A stretch of 5,291 nucleotides of DNA, taken from NCBI GenBank assembly GCA_019413955.1, contig DXMX01000005.1:44112-49402 (forward strand), read 5' to 3'. The stretch comes from Collinsella sp. (GTDB taxonomy: Bacteria > Actinomycetota > Coriobacteriia > Coriobacteriales > Coriobacteriaceae). Shown piece after piece: positions 1 through 5,286 of the stretch. The notes beneath the pieces are model-generated. The model ran no database searches and was not told where the DNA came from. It worked only from the letters and a program-made list of their open reading frames with translations. The first letter of the stretch is position 1, and the number at the start of each line of letters is the position of its first letter. Made by a program: the position numbers and the translations under genes.

Positions 1-1
1 G

Positions 2-298
2 TTTTATACCTCGATCATGGACGTGGGCAGCCACGGGTGCGTCTCTTTGAGTGACGCGGCAACGTGGTTTGGCATCGAGTTCGACGAGTCGACGGGCTAC
101 GCCCATAGTGCCCTGGCCGATGCGCGCGTGACCGCCAAGCTGCTCAAGCAGATGATGGACGGGGACTACCGCGTGAGCCCGCGTGCCCAGGAGATCCGCC
201 AGCGATGGGGGATGGGCGAGCGAGCCCAGACGCGCCTCTCCAGCAGGTGCCCCGAGCTGAGCGATCTGCTGCTGAAGCTGAAGGCGGAGGGGAGGTAA
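2..298 (+). CDS. DEDDh 3'-5' exonuclease (DnaQ/DNA polymerase III epsilon-like), C-terminal fragment
   Basis: The frame is open from the left edge of the window, with no stop before the first internal ATG at 17, so this is the end of a longer gene and ATG 17 is probably not the start. The visible part contains A-H-S-A-L-A-D-A-R, which fits the Exo III motif (HxAxxDA) of DEDDh exonucleases. Its His and Asp would complete the metal-binding active site. The Exo I (DxE) and Exo II motifs must lie outside the window. In this family such proteins remove nucleotides from DNA or RNA 3' ends, acting in proofreading or repair. The fragment ends with a charged helical tail of about 40 residues (RQRWGMGERAQTR...) that could be a linker or partner-binding segment. 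The GC-rich codon use contrasts with the AT-richer sequence that follows. The family call is fairly sure, but the exact paralogue cannot be told. Confidence 0.8.
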   Translation, partial: FYTSIMDVGSHGCVSLSDAATWFGIEFDESTGYAHSALADARVTAKLLKQMMDGDYRVSPRAQEIRQRWGMGERAQTRLSSRCPELSDLLLKLKAEGR

Positions 299-637
299 GG
301 AGATGTGCTGAGAACGGTGGGCGAGTGTTGGATATACCTTGGCATCAAGGCCAATTTGATAGATCAACGCATGCAGATAGGCTGCCTACCGATAGTCCCA
401 GGAATGACCTTCGATTCAAGTCGCCAGGTTTCAAGCTGTATATCATTTGGAACATCTGAACGGCTGGCGGGCTTGGAGGGTTCACGGCTGTAGCGTGCCG
501 TGAGTGAGTTCGGCTCTCGCTTTAACTTGGGGCCTCGCTGATTTCTCATGCGTGACGTTTAGAATCTGATGCAAATTAAAGGCCGTATGCTCTTTTGCGG
601 GACATGTTGTTGAACGACCGGCTTCATAAACCTGTAG
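299..637. other. Intergenic stretch without a supportable gene
   Basis: After the exonuclease stop there are about 340 bases in which I see no convincing coding region, tRNA or known RNA. Short open frames exist on both strands, but they overlap each other, lack ribosome binding sites and have unnatural composition. A 7-bp inverted repeat (TCACGGC at 482-488, GCCGTGA at 497-503, 8-nt loop) is present but has no T-run. The sequence is AT-richer than the exonuclease gene and may be degraded DNA at the edge of an inserted segment. Confidence 0.5.
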
Positions 638-832
638 CAGCTTCTCAGGGCAGATGAAAAGGGGTTAAAAACTGCTTATCTTGTTCGTGATATACGATGC
701 TATTCTGCCAGGACTAACAACTTTCTCAAGGACGTTCCGGATCGCATTCGCGATTTGAGTTATCGACTGGACCTTGCAGACCTCGAGCGGGAGAGCTTGG
801 ATGAAACCCTCGGCAAAGTTTTGGGGCGGTAG
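638..832 (+). pseudogene. Start-less coding remnant, C-terminal tail of an unrecognised gene
   Basis: Between an in-frame TAG at 635-637 and a TAG at 830-832 lies a 64-codon open frame whose translation looks like a genuine protein tail. It is helical, rich in Asp, Glu, Arg and Leu, and ends RDLSYRLDLADLERESLDET followed by LGKVLGR. No ATG or GTG occurs in frame, and the first TTG is deep inside at 755. Upstream the same frame has stops at 560, 611 and 635, so whatever preceded this tail is lost or frameshifted. I do not recognise the family. It lies convergent to the methyltransferase gene, with only 22 bp between their stop codons. It may be the leftover of a gene disrupted when the neighbouring cassette arrived, or a decayed part of that cassette. 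Chance open frames of this length do occur in GC-rich DNA, so confidence is low. Confidence 0.35.
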
Positions 833-854
833 CCACATTGCGGGCCCTTATTGT

Positions 855-1946
855 CTAACCTAGCTCGTCAAGCAGAGAGGGGTTTGCGTCTATATCCATG
901 CCAAGGGCTTCTGCGACAGATTGCGCAACCGCAAAGGCCATCTTGGGAGGAACGGCGTTTCCAATTTGCCGATAGCGGGAGCATTGCGAACCATACCAAG
1001 GCATATCCCTCGGGAAGGTCTGTATGGTGGCGGCTTCCTGGACCGAGATGCGGCGAAGGCGAGGAGGAACGCTATCGGCTACTTTCCCGCCTTTCTGAAG
1101 CTCTTCGTGGTATTTTTCGACCCATTGGGTCGCTCCGGTTTCGAGCGTCTCTTGATCGACAATCGGCGTTCTGTTCCCGCCCATTGAGGCGGGAAGCGTC
1201 GGCGCGGGCTTGTCCATGTCCATCGGGCGGCCTTGGCCGTTGAACAGCATGCCTGCAAACGGCGACGGGCGGAGCACGGGGCTTTTTGCCGTAGTTACCT
1301 TCGCCTTGCAAGTCTGATCATTGCCCGGCTCGCCGAGAGGAGGCAGCCCGCGCAGGGCGTCGGCCACACCCACCCATTCCTTGACTGTCGGCTGTGGGTA
1401 GTTGTACTCGATGCAGGGGTCCTTGATCCCGACAAGGAACATGCGCTCTCTGGTCTGCGGGACGCCGTAATTGGCACTGTTCAGTACCTCAAGGTTGGTT
1501 TTGTAGCCAATCTCTTCCGCCTTCTTGCGGATGTCGGCAATAGTTCCAGCCCAGCGTTTGTTCTTGGCGAGTGCCTTGACGTTCTCCATCACGAACGCTT
1601 GGGGCTGGACCCTCTCGACCATGCCGAGGAAGTCGAAGACGTGACGCGAGCGGGGGTCGTTCGGGTCCATCTTCCCCGCGACCGAGAAGCCCTGACAGGG
1701 CGGTCCTCCAATGACTAGCTCCGCCGAACCCCTTCCGGGCAGTTCCTCAACCTCCCTAATATCTCCCGTGACTATCCTGTGGCTCAGTGTTTTGCCGGTC
1801 TTCTTCGAGATCGCGTCCATCGCGGCAGCGTAGGTTTTCATGGCGTCCGGGTTGATATCGTTCGCAAATACGGGGGTGAACCCGGCGGCGATGAAGCCGA
1901 GGTCGAGACCGCCCGCTCCCGAATAAAGGCTGACGAAACGCTTCAT
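855..1946 (-). CDS. dcm: DNA (cytosine-5-)-methyltransferase, modification subunit of a type II RM system
   Basis: This 363-aa protein transfers a methyl group from S-adenosylmethionine to C5 of cytosine in a specific DNA site (EC 2.1.1.37). The hallmark motifs are present in canonical order. Motif I is FVSLYSGAGGLDLGF (residues 4-18, AdoMet binding). Motif IV is GGPPCQGFS (80-88) with catalytic Cys84. Motif VI is the ENV triad (121-123), and motif VIII is QTRER (164-168). Motif IX is RRISVQEAATIQTFP (298-312), and motif X is SRYRQIGNAVPP (323-334). The target recognition domain lies between motifs VIII and IX, roughly residues 175-297. It contains FAGMLFNGQGRP and TLPASMGGN, which from memory resemble enzymes of the GGWCC/GGNCC group; I could not verify this. 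Length is normal for the family and nothing is broken. The start is chosen because a perfect AGGAGG lies 9 nt upstream. It is divergent from the regulator gene, with a shared operator region between them. The symbol denotes the family, not the E. coli Dcm specificity. Confidence 0.95.
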   Translation of the reverse strand: MKRFVSLYSGAGGLDLGFIAAGFTPVFANDINPDAMKTYAAAMDAISKKTGKTLSHRIVTGDIREVEELPGRGSAELVIGGPPCQGFSVAGKMDPNDPRSRHVFDFLGMVERVQPQAFVMENVKALAKNKRWAGTIADIRKKAEEIGYKTNLEVLNSANYGVPQTRERMFLVGIKDPCIEYNYPQPTVKEWVGVADALRGLPPLGEPGNDQTCKAKVTTAKSPVLRPSPFAGMLFNGQGRPMDMDKPAPTLPASMGGNRTPIVDQETLETGATQWVEKYHEELQKGGKVADSVPPRLRRISVQEAATIQTFPRDMPWYGSQCSRYRQIGNAVPPKMAFAVAQSVAEALGMDIDANPSLLDELG

Positions 1947-1955
1947 TAAAGCAAT

Positions 1956-1961
1956 CCTCCT
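1956..1961 (-). promoter_or_regulatory. Shine-Dalgarno site of the methyltransferase gene
   Basis: The minus strand reads AGGAGG 9 nt before ATG 1946. It is a full-consensus ribosome binding site and fixes the start of the methyltransferase. Confidence 0.85.
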
Positions 1962-1969
1962 GAATAGTA

Positions 1970-1996
1970 GAGCTCATTCCAATATGGAATGAGCTC
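1970..1996. promoter_or_regulatory. Inverted-repeat operator, probable binding site of the XRE regulator
   Basis: Two 12-bp arms (GAGCTCATTCCA and TGGAATGAGCTC) form a perfect dyad around the 3-nt centre ATA. It lies in the divergent region between the methyltransferase and the XRE gene. Dimeric XRE and RM controller proteins typically bind such dyads, so this is the natural operator candidate. It lies just upstream of the putative plus-strand -10 element (about -35 relative to the predicted start) and in the predicted early transcribed region of the methyltransferase. Binding could therefore activate the regulator-endonuclease operon and block the methyltransferase. The repeat is seen directly; the binding and its effects are inferred. 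Confidence 0.7.
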
Positions 1997-2001
1997 ATGA
2001 G

Positions 2002-2011
2002 ATGATATCAT
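2002..2011. promoter_or_regulatory. Palindromic extended -10 element, candidate bidirectional promoter
   Basis: ATGATATCAT is its own reverse complement, so each strand reads TGATATCAT. This fits an extended -10 (TGn followed by TATCAT, five of six matches to TATAAT). On the plus strand transcription would start near 2018, ahead of the ribosome binding site at 2033-2041. On the minus strand it would start near 1995, giving a leader of about 50 nt before the methyltransferase ATG. No good -35 hexamer is seen in either direction, which suits an extended -10 or an activator-dependent promoter. Its location also argues against ATG 2002 as the regulator start. Confidence 0.4.
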
Positions 2012-2032
2012 ATACAAGCATGGGTTGCTGCC

Positions 2033-2041
2033 GGAAGGGGG
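2033..2041 (+). promoter_or_regulatory. Ribosome binding site of the XRE regulator
   Basis: GGAAGGGGG ends 5 nt before ATG 2047. It is purine-rich and suitably spaced, though not full consensus. It favours ATG 2047 over ATG 2002, which has no such site. Confidence 0.55.
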
Positions 2042-2046
2042 CGTTT

Positions 2047-2310
2047 ATGGAAGACTTCAATCTTTCTCTCGGGAGACTTATCGCTAAATGGCGGAGACGC
2101 TCCGGGATGTCACAGGCGGCGCTCGCTGAGGCAACGGGATGCCAGCAAGCGTCGATTTCGAAACTGGAAAGCGGCTCCAAGCGCATAACTGTCTCTGAGC
2201 TTTCTCAAGTGCTTTGTGCCTGCGGATTAACCTTCAGTGCGGTAAGCGACGATCTTGATGGCCTTATCGCTTATGAGCCTCAACCTTTATGGGAGCGTGT
2301 AAATGAGTAG
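2047..2310 (+). CDS. XRE-family HTH regulator, probable controller (C) protein of the RM system
   Basis: From ATG 2047 the protein has 87 residues, a typical size for RM controller proteins. It contains one Cro/CI-type helix-turn-helix. The first helix is around LGRLIAKWRRRSG (8-20), the second is SQAALAEAT (22-30), and the recognition helix is QQASISKLESG (33-43). The last segment (TVSELSQVLCACG...) completes the five-helix fold. The short acidic tail SDDLDGLIAYEPQPLWERVNE has no second domain. An alternative ATG at 2002 would add 15 residues, but it lies in the likely -10 element and lacks a ribosome binding site. The gene overlaps the following 549-aa gene by 8 nt and is divergent from the methyltransferase, with a dyad operator between. 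That is the usual place for a C protein, which sets the order of methyltransferase and endonuclease expression. The fold is sure; the C-protein role is inferred from context. It could instead be a simple autorepressor. Confidence 0.88.
   Translation: MEDFNLSLGRLIAKWRRRSGMSQAALAEATGCQQASISKLESGSKRITVSELSQVLCACGLTFSAVSDDLDGLIAYEPQPLWERVNE
2291..2295 (+). promoter_or_regulatory. Ribosome binding site of the 549-aa gene inside the regulator gene
   Basis: GGGAG lies 7 nt before ATG 2303, inside the last codons of the regulator gene. With the 8-nt gene overlap this indicates translational coupling. Confidence 0.5.
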
Positions 2311-3952
2311 CAGTGCAAACATTTCTGAAATATGCGAAGCGCTTCTGGCGGCGTCCCTGCCTATAGATCCGAACTCGATGGAAAGCGCCGCGATTCAGGT
2401 TGCGGACTATTACGAGAACGGCCCTGAGGAATCCAGGATTCCCGCTGAAGAGATCTCCGATCGCTTCAGCGAGATGTGGAGCTTTTGGCTTGAGAACTAC
2501 GATAGTCCCTCAAAGGAATTGAAGGACGTCATTAGCGCCGCGGTTGGCGTCGACCATGAAATGGAAGAGCTCGCGAACGGCTACTTCAAGCTCGAAGAAA
2601 AACTCGAGGAGAAGCAGTTCATGGCAAGGAGTCATGCAATCGCTTTGATTGGCTGTGCTCCGCTCATTCGTACCCTTGTCGTGGAGCAGCACCTCGGTCT
2701 CGATAGGATTAGAGGCATTCTTAACGCTCCTGCCGCCACTTTCGACGCCATCAATGCTGTAATCAGTTCTATCGGTATTGACCCGCCCTTCGGCTCTGAG
2801 AGGATAGCCGGAATACATGAAACTGACGTTTCAGACGTCGCCGCCCTGTTTGGTGATATCGAACCTGACGTCGCTGGAGAAACTTTCCGAGGCCTTCTCG
2901 GATCGTTCTCGAGATGCGATACGCTTGCCGACGATGTTATCGACTTGGGCCTCATTCCTTTTGAGCCGTACCAGTTTATGCTCTACTTTGAGTTGCTTAC
3001 GCTTGAGATGGTTGACAGATTCCCCGGCAGGGCGATTTACGAATGCACGCCCCGTTCGAGCAATGTAAAGGCGCTTTGGAACTCCATGTATCATCCCACT
3101 CAGGAGAATCCATACCTCAACAACGCCAAGTCCGTCTATTCACTTGACGAAGCATGGGCCGAAACGAAACTCTCCCGGCAGACTGGGAACGGCTCGATTC
3201 TGCTTGCCGATGTCTTTAGCATTCTGGCAGAGTTGCCCTACACGACGAGAAGACGCGTTGCTCACATTATTCGTTGTTATTTGATTCTCATTGCCGATTC
3301 TCGTCAAACGAAGACGCCTTTGGAGCCGATCGGCGTCGATTCCATCAAGGCTTTTGTCAAGCGCGTGGGGATCTCAAACAGTTTAACCAAGGGCGTTCTC
3401 GATCAGAGGCTGGTAGATTTCCTTACCCGCTGCATTCATCCGGAAGAGGGCTGGTTCGCAAGGGGTCTCGGCTCTTCCGTGAACGAGACGAACGCTTCGG
3501 GGCGCAAATATGGCGATGTTGAATACTTGGACCTTTCAAATCGTGCACATATCGAGGCCTATGAGGCACACGGTGGCGGTCTGCGGGATGAGTACATTCA
3601 GGCGCACATTAACTCCCTGCATGAAACTGTGCGCTACCACGAGCACGAGGCGAAGTTGCGCAACGAACCCTACGACATGACCGTTAGAGTCACGTACGTT
3701 GCCCATGACGTTTCGAGACTGATTGACTTTCATGATGGATGCACAAAGGAAATCGAGGGCATTCCGTTCGAGTTTCGCTTTATGACGTACGTCGATTTGC
3801 TCAACGCTGCTGGCGGCATCGATGTCGTAATCGGAAATCTGGCGGATTTTAATGAGTTGATTCATCAGAGGATCTCTAGGCTTCCCGATGCGTATACGTT
3901 GAAGCGGCGCTATCAGGAGATTACTGGATTGGGATTATCCGAAAAGAATTAG
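2303..3952 (+). CDS. Unrecognised 549-aa protein, putative type II restriction endonuclease of the cassette
   Basis: I do not recognise the family. The protein is soluble, with no signal peptide or membrane segment. Its N-terminal half is mostly helical and acidic, including a charged stretch MEELANGYFKLEEKLEEKQ (87-105). The most nuclease-like part is near the C terminus. There, G-D405-V-E-Y-L-D410 runs into a strand-like segment IEAYEAH (417-423) and then DEYIQAHINSL (429-439). Spacing and context resemble a PD-(D/E)XK core, with D405 or D410 as the first acid and E421-A-H423 in place of E-x-K. His instead of Lys would be unusual, so the active site is tentative. The start is supported by GGGAG 7 nt upstream and by the 8-nt overlap with the regulator gene. 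Position in a C-R-type operon, divergent from a C5 methyltransferase, is the main argument for a restriction role. Alternatives are an accessory or abortive-infection protein. The gene reads AT-richer than the methyltransferase and is intact, ending just before a strong hairpin. Confidence 0.6.
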   Translation: MSSSANISEICEALLAASLPIDPNSMESAAIQVADYYENGPEESRIPAEEISDRFSEMWSFWLENYDSPSKELKDVISAAVGVDHEMEELANGYFKLEEKLEEKQFMARSHAIALIGCAPLIRTLVVEQHLGLDRIRGILNAPAATFDAINAVISSIGIDPPFGSERIAGIHETDVSDVAALFGDIEPDVAGETFRGLLGSFSRCDTLADDVIDLGLIPFEPYQFMLYFELLTLEMVDRFPGRAIYECTPRSSNVKALWNSMYHPTQENPYLNNAKSVYSLDEAWAETKLSRQTGNGSILLADVFSILAELPYTTRRRVAHIIRCYLILIADSRQTKTPLEPIGVDSIKAFVKRVGISNSLTKGVLDQRLVDFLTRCIHPEEGWFARGLGSSVNETNASGRKYGDVEYLDLSNRAHIEAYEAHGGGLRDEYIQAHINSLHETVRYHEHEAKLRNEPYDMTVRVTYVAHDVSRLIDFHDGCTKEIEGIPFEFRFMTYVDLLNAAGGIDVVIGNLADFNELIHQRISRLPDAYTLKRRYQEITGLGLSEKN

Positions 3953-3959
3953 TTGCTGG

Positions 3960-3998
3960 GGCCCGCGTTCCGAGCTGTGGTGGTTCGGAACGCGGGCC
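3960..3998 (+). terminator. Strong stem-loop terminator after the regulator-endonuclease operon
   Basis: A perfect 14-bp GC-rich stem (GGCCCGCGTTCCGA at 3960-3973, TCGGAACGCGGGCC at 3985-3998) with an 11-nt loop begins 7 nt after the stop codon. The following TCTCTGTGCTT is only moderately T-rich, so termination may be imperfect. The position and stem strength make a transcription terminator the best reading. Confidence 0.75.
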
Positions 3999-4237
3999 TC
4001 TCTGTGCTTCCATGTAGCATAAGCGCTCGGGTATCTGTGCTTATTTTGACGTGTTGGATCCATTGGAGATGGGTGCGATTTGTATTCAGCATCTCTTTAC
4101 TGCTGCGCATCTAGCCGCGGCATCAATGAACTTCGCTAGCGCTTTCGGACTGTCAAAAGGCATACACAAGTGTCAGTCTTTTGACATCGCGTGGCCTGAG
4201 CGGCGGCGTGCAACGGCTGCACACCGCCTGCGTCTGC
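3999..4237. other. Intergenic stretch with an 18-nt-loop inverted repeat
   Basis: Between the terminator hairpin and the next gene there is no well-supported coding region. The notable element is a 9-bp inverted repeat, TGTCAAAAG at 4151-4159 and CTTTTGACA at 4178-4186. It could act as a weak terminator for the minus-strand gene ending at 4238, or as a protein-binding site. Its arms contain outward-facing TTGACA hexamers, but no -10 lies at 17 bp on either side. A 25-codon minus-strand frame at 4086-4163 has protein-like composition but no ribosome binding site. Confidence 0.45.
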
Positions 4238-4531
4238 CTACATCCCCGCAACCCCACGCGCGGCGCTCAGCAGTTCGTACTCCCTCTGGCTCCACTGGCG
4301 CAGCTCGGCAGCCCCGACGGCATCTCGGCACAGGTCCAAAAACACCTCGGCTCCCTCGCAGAAGCACTCACGGGCAAAGGCACCGGATCCGTCCACGATG
4401 CACGCGCCGTCGGCAAACAGCATCCAACTCGACGGCTCACGCGAATCGTCTCCGAGCAGCTTGATCTGCAATACGTGCGGGTCGTCGGCGTCGCAGAGCT
4501 CTTCCTCGAGCACCTGCACCGTAAAGCGCAT
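4238..4531 (-). CDS. Small acidic hypothetical protein, 97 aa
   Basis: I do not recognise the family. The translation has natural, acidic, soluble composition: MRFTVQVLEEELCDADDPHV, then a segment around SSWMLFADGACIVDGSG (residues 34-50), then a C-terminal helical part ending LRQWSQREYELLSAARGVAGM. It has four Cys (C13, C44 and two more near residues 57 and 68), not in an obvious metal-binding pattern. Opposite-strand open frames over the same interval are Arg/Pro/Ser-rich, as expected for shadows. There is no Shine-Dalgarno before ATG 4531, since the minus strand there reads CCCTCC. A TATACT hexamer ends 12 nt before the ATG, which suggests a leaderless or near-leaderless mRNA. The frame stays open upstream but offers no ATG close by. 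It lies in the same direction as the membrane protein gene 138 bp upstream. Confidence 0.6.
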   Translation of the reverse strand: MRFTVQVLEEELCDADDPHVLQIKLLGDDSREPSSWMLFADGACIVDGSGAFARECFCEGAEVFLDLCRDAVGAAELRQWSQREYELLSAARGVAGM

Positions 4532-4543
4532 CTGGAGGGACAG

Positions 4544-4549
4544 AGTATA
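4544..4549 (-). promoter_or_regulatory. Candidate -10 hexamer of the 97-aa gene
   Basis: The minus strand reads TATACT, with 12 nt between it and ATG 4531. Transcription would begin about 6 nt before the start codon. No clear -35 is seen (TATTTC at 17 bp). It partly explains the missing ribosome binding site. Confidence 0.3.
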
Positions 4550-4554
4550 AAATC

Positions 4555-4598
4555 CGGAAAAGTGTCGAAATAGGCACCTTAAAACTTCGGAAAAGTGT
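4555..4598. repeat. Two direct copies of an 11-bp repeat, 33 bp apart
   Basis: CGGAAAAGTGT occurs at 4555-4565 and again at 4588-4598, exactly 33 bp apart. On the minus strand, in one frame, both copies translate as T-L-F-R, giving the pattern TTLFRSFKVPISTLFRIL. The sequence between the copies shows little further similarity. It may be a fragment of a dispersed intergenic repeat or of a decayed gene. Confidence 0.55.
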
Positions 4599-4668
4599 AG
4601 TTGGATGACAAAACAGCACTTAGAAGCCGATGCTGGATGCGGGATCCTGCGGCTGCCTTCAGCTCTCG

Positions 4669-5286
4669 CTACTCGTCGTCTCCGTCGTTGGGGTCGCCCT
4701 TGAGGGTGTTAATGTCCAGGTACTGGTTATCGTCCTCTTTTTGCTGGGTCTCCGACTCCGCTTGGGTGGGGCCGCGGAACAGCTGGAATCCCTCAAACGC
4801 AATGACGCCGAGCAGGGCAATGATAATGGCGATAAAGGCAACCTTGACAGCCTGCGGAAATTCCGAGAAACGCAGTGCCTTTTCCTCGGCGTAATAATCG
4901 GCGAAGCGCTCTTCGCCCGTGCTTTTGGTATACGCCGGCGCGGACGCGGCCTCCGGGTCATATTCCGGTGCAGGCGTGGCAGCGTACGGATCGTTGAGAT
5001 AATCGCTCGATGCGGTGCCATAGTCCTCGGTCTCGATGCGACCGTTGCCAGCATAGTCATCGGAATAATCGGAATATGTCGCACCGCCCTCATAGTCCGC
5101 GGCGCTCGTGTTGGCGGCAAAAAGCGGGTTAACTGGAACGTCGAGCGCCGGCATGCCGGTAGAGGTCTCATCCAGATCGGCTGCAGCCCAGGAATCGTAG
5201 GCAACCTGACGGGCAACGGGCTCATCGAGCCTTGCGACCGGAGGCTTGCGTGCCGCAGGAACAGGCAACTGCTGGGCGCTGTACAT
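4669..5286 (-). CDS. Acidic single-pass membrane protein of unknown function (possibly 5'-partial)
   Basis: From ATG 5286 the protein has 205 residues. Residues 1 to about 140 are low-complexity, rich in Ala, Asp, Tyr, Glu and Pro, and probably disordered, with repeated Y-S-D/D-Y patterns around 65-95. One hydrophobic segment, VAFIAIIIALLGVIAF (149-164), is a clear transmembrane helix. A short acidic tail of about 40 residues ends GDPNDGDDE. No cleavable signal peptide is visible at the N terminus. The topology is uncertain because charges flank the helix on both sides. I recognise no catalytic domain. The frame is still open at the window edge and no ribosome binding site can be seen in the five bases beyond the ATG, so the true start may lie outside. 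The other long minus-strand frame over this region is Arg/Pro-rich and is a shadow. Confidence 0.75.
   Translation of the reverse strand: MYSAQQLPVPAARKPPVARLDEPVARQVAYDSWAAADLDETSTGMPALDVPVNPLFAANTSAADYEGGATYSDYSDDYAGNGRIETEDYGTASSDYLNDPYAATPAPEYDPEAASAPAYTKSTGEERFADYYAEEKALRFSEFPQAVKVAFIAIIIALLGVIAFEGFQLFRGPTQAESETQQKEDDNQYLDINTLKGDPNDGDDE

Noticed and set aside
364..549. Minus-strand 61-codon frame in the left spacer
   Set aside because: No ribosome binding site, basic random-looking composition, and overlapping alternatives on the other strand.
851..1243. Plus-strand open frame opposite the methyltransferase gene
   Set aside because: It lies antisense to a gene with all canonical motifs, and its composition is Arg/Ser/Pro-rich.
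2002..2046. ATG 2002 as the start of the XRE regulator
   Set aside because: It has no ribosome binding site and lies within the palindromic -10-like element; ATG 2047 has GGAAGGGGG just upstream.
4086..4163. Minus-strand 25-codon frame beginning MPFDSPKALAKFIDAAA
   Set aside because: The composition looks protein-like, but it is very short with no ribosome binding site or context; at most a remnant.
4181..4573. Plus-strand open frame of 130 codons over the 97-aa gene
   Set aside because: The composition is shadow-like and there is no ribosome binding site; the minus-strand frame has natural acidic composition.
4614..4635. Weak hairpin (CAGCA/TGCTG) followed on the minus strand by TTTTG as terminator of the membrane protein gene
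   Set aside because: The stem is only 5 bp with a 12-nt loop, so it is not distinguishable from chance.
4659..5225. Minus-strand 188-codon frame overlapping the membrane protein gene
   Set aside because: It is almost all Arg, Pro, Ser and Thr with no hydrophobic core; the alternative frame encodes a clear membrane helix.
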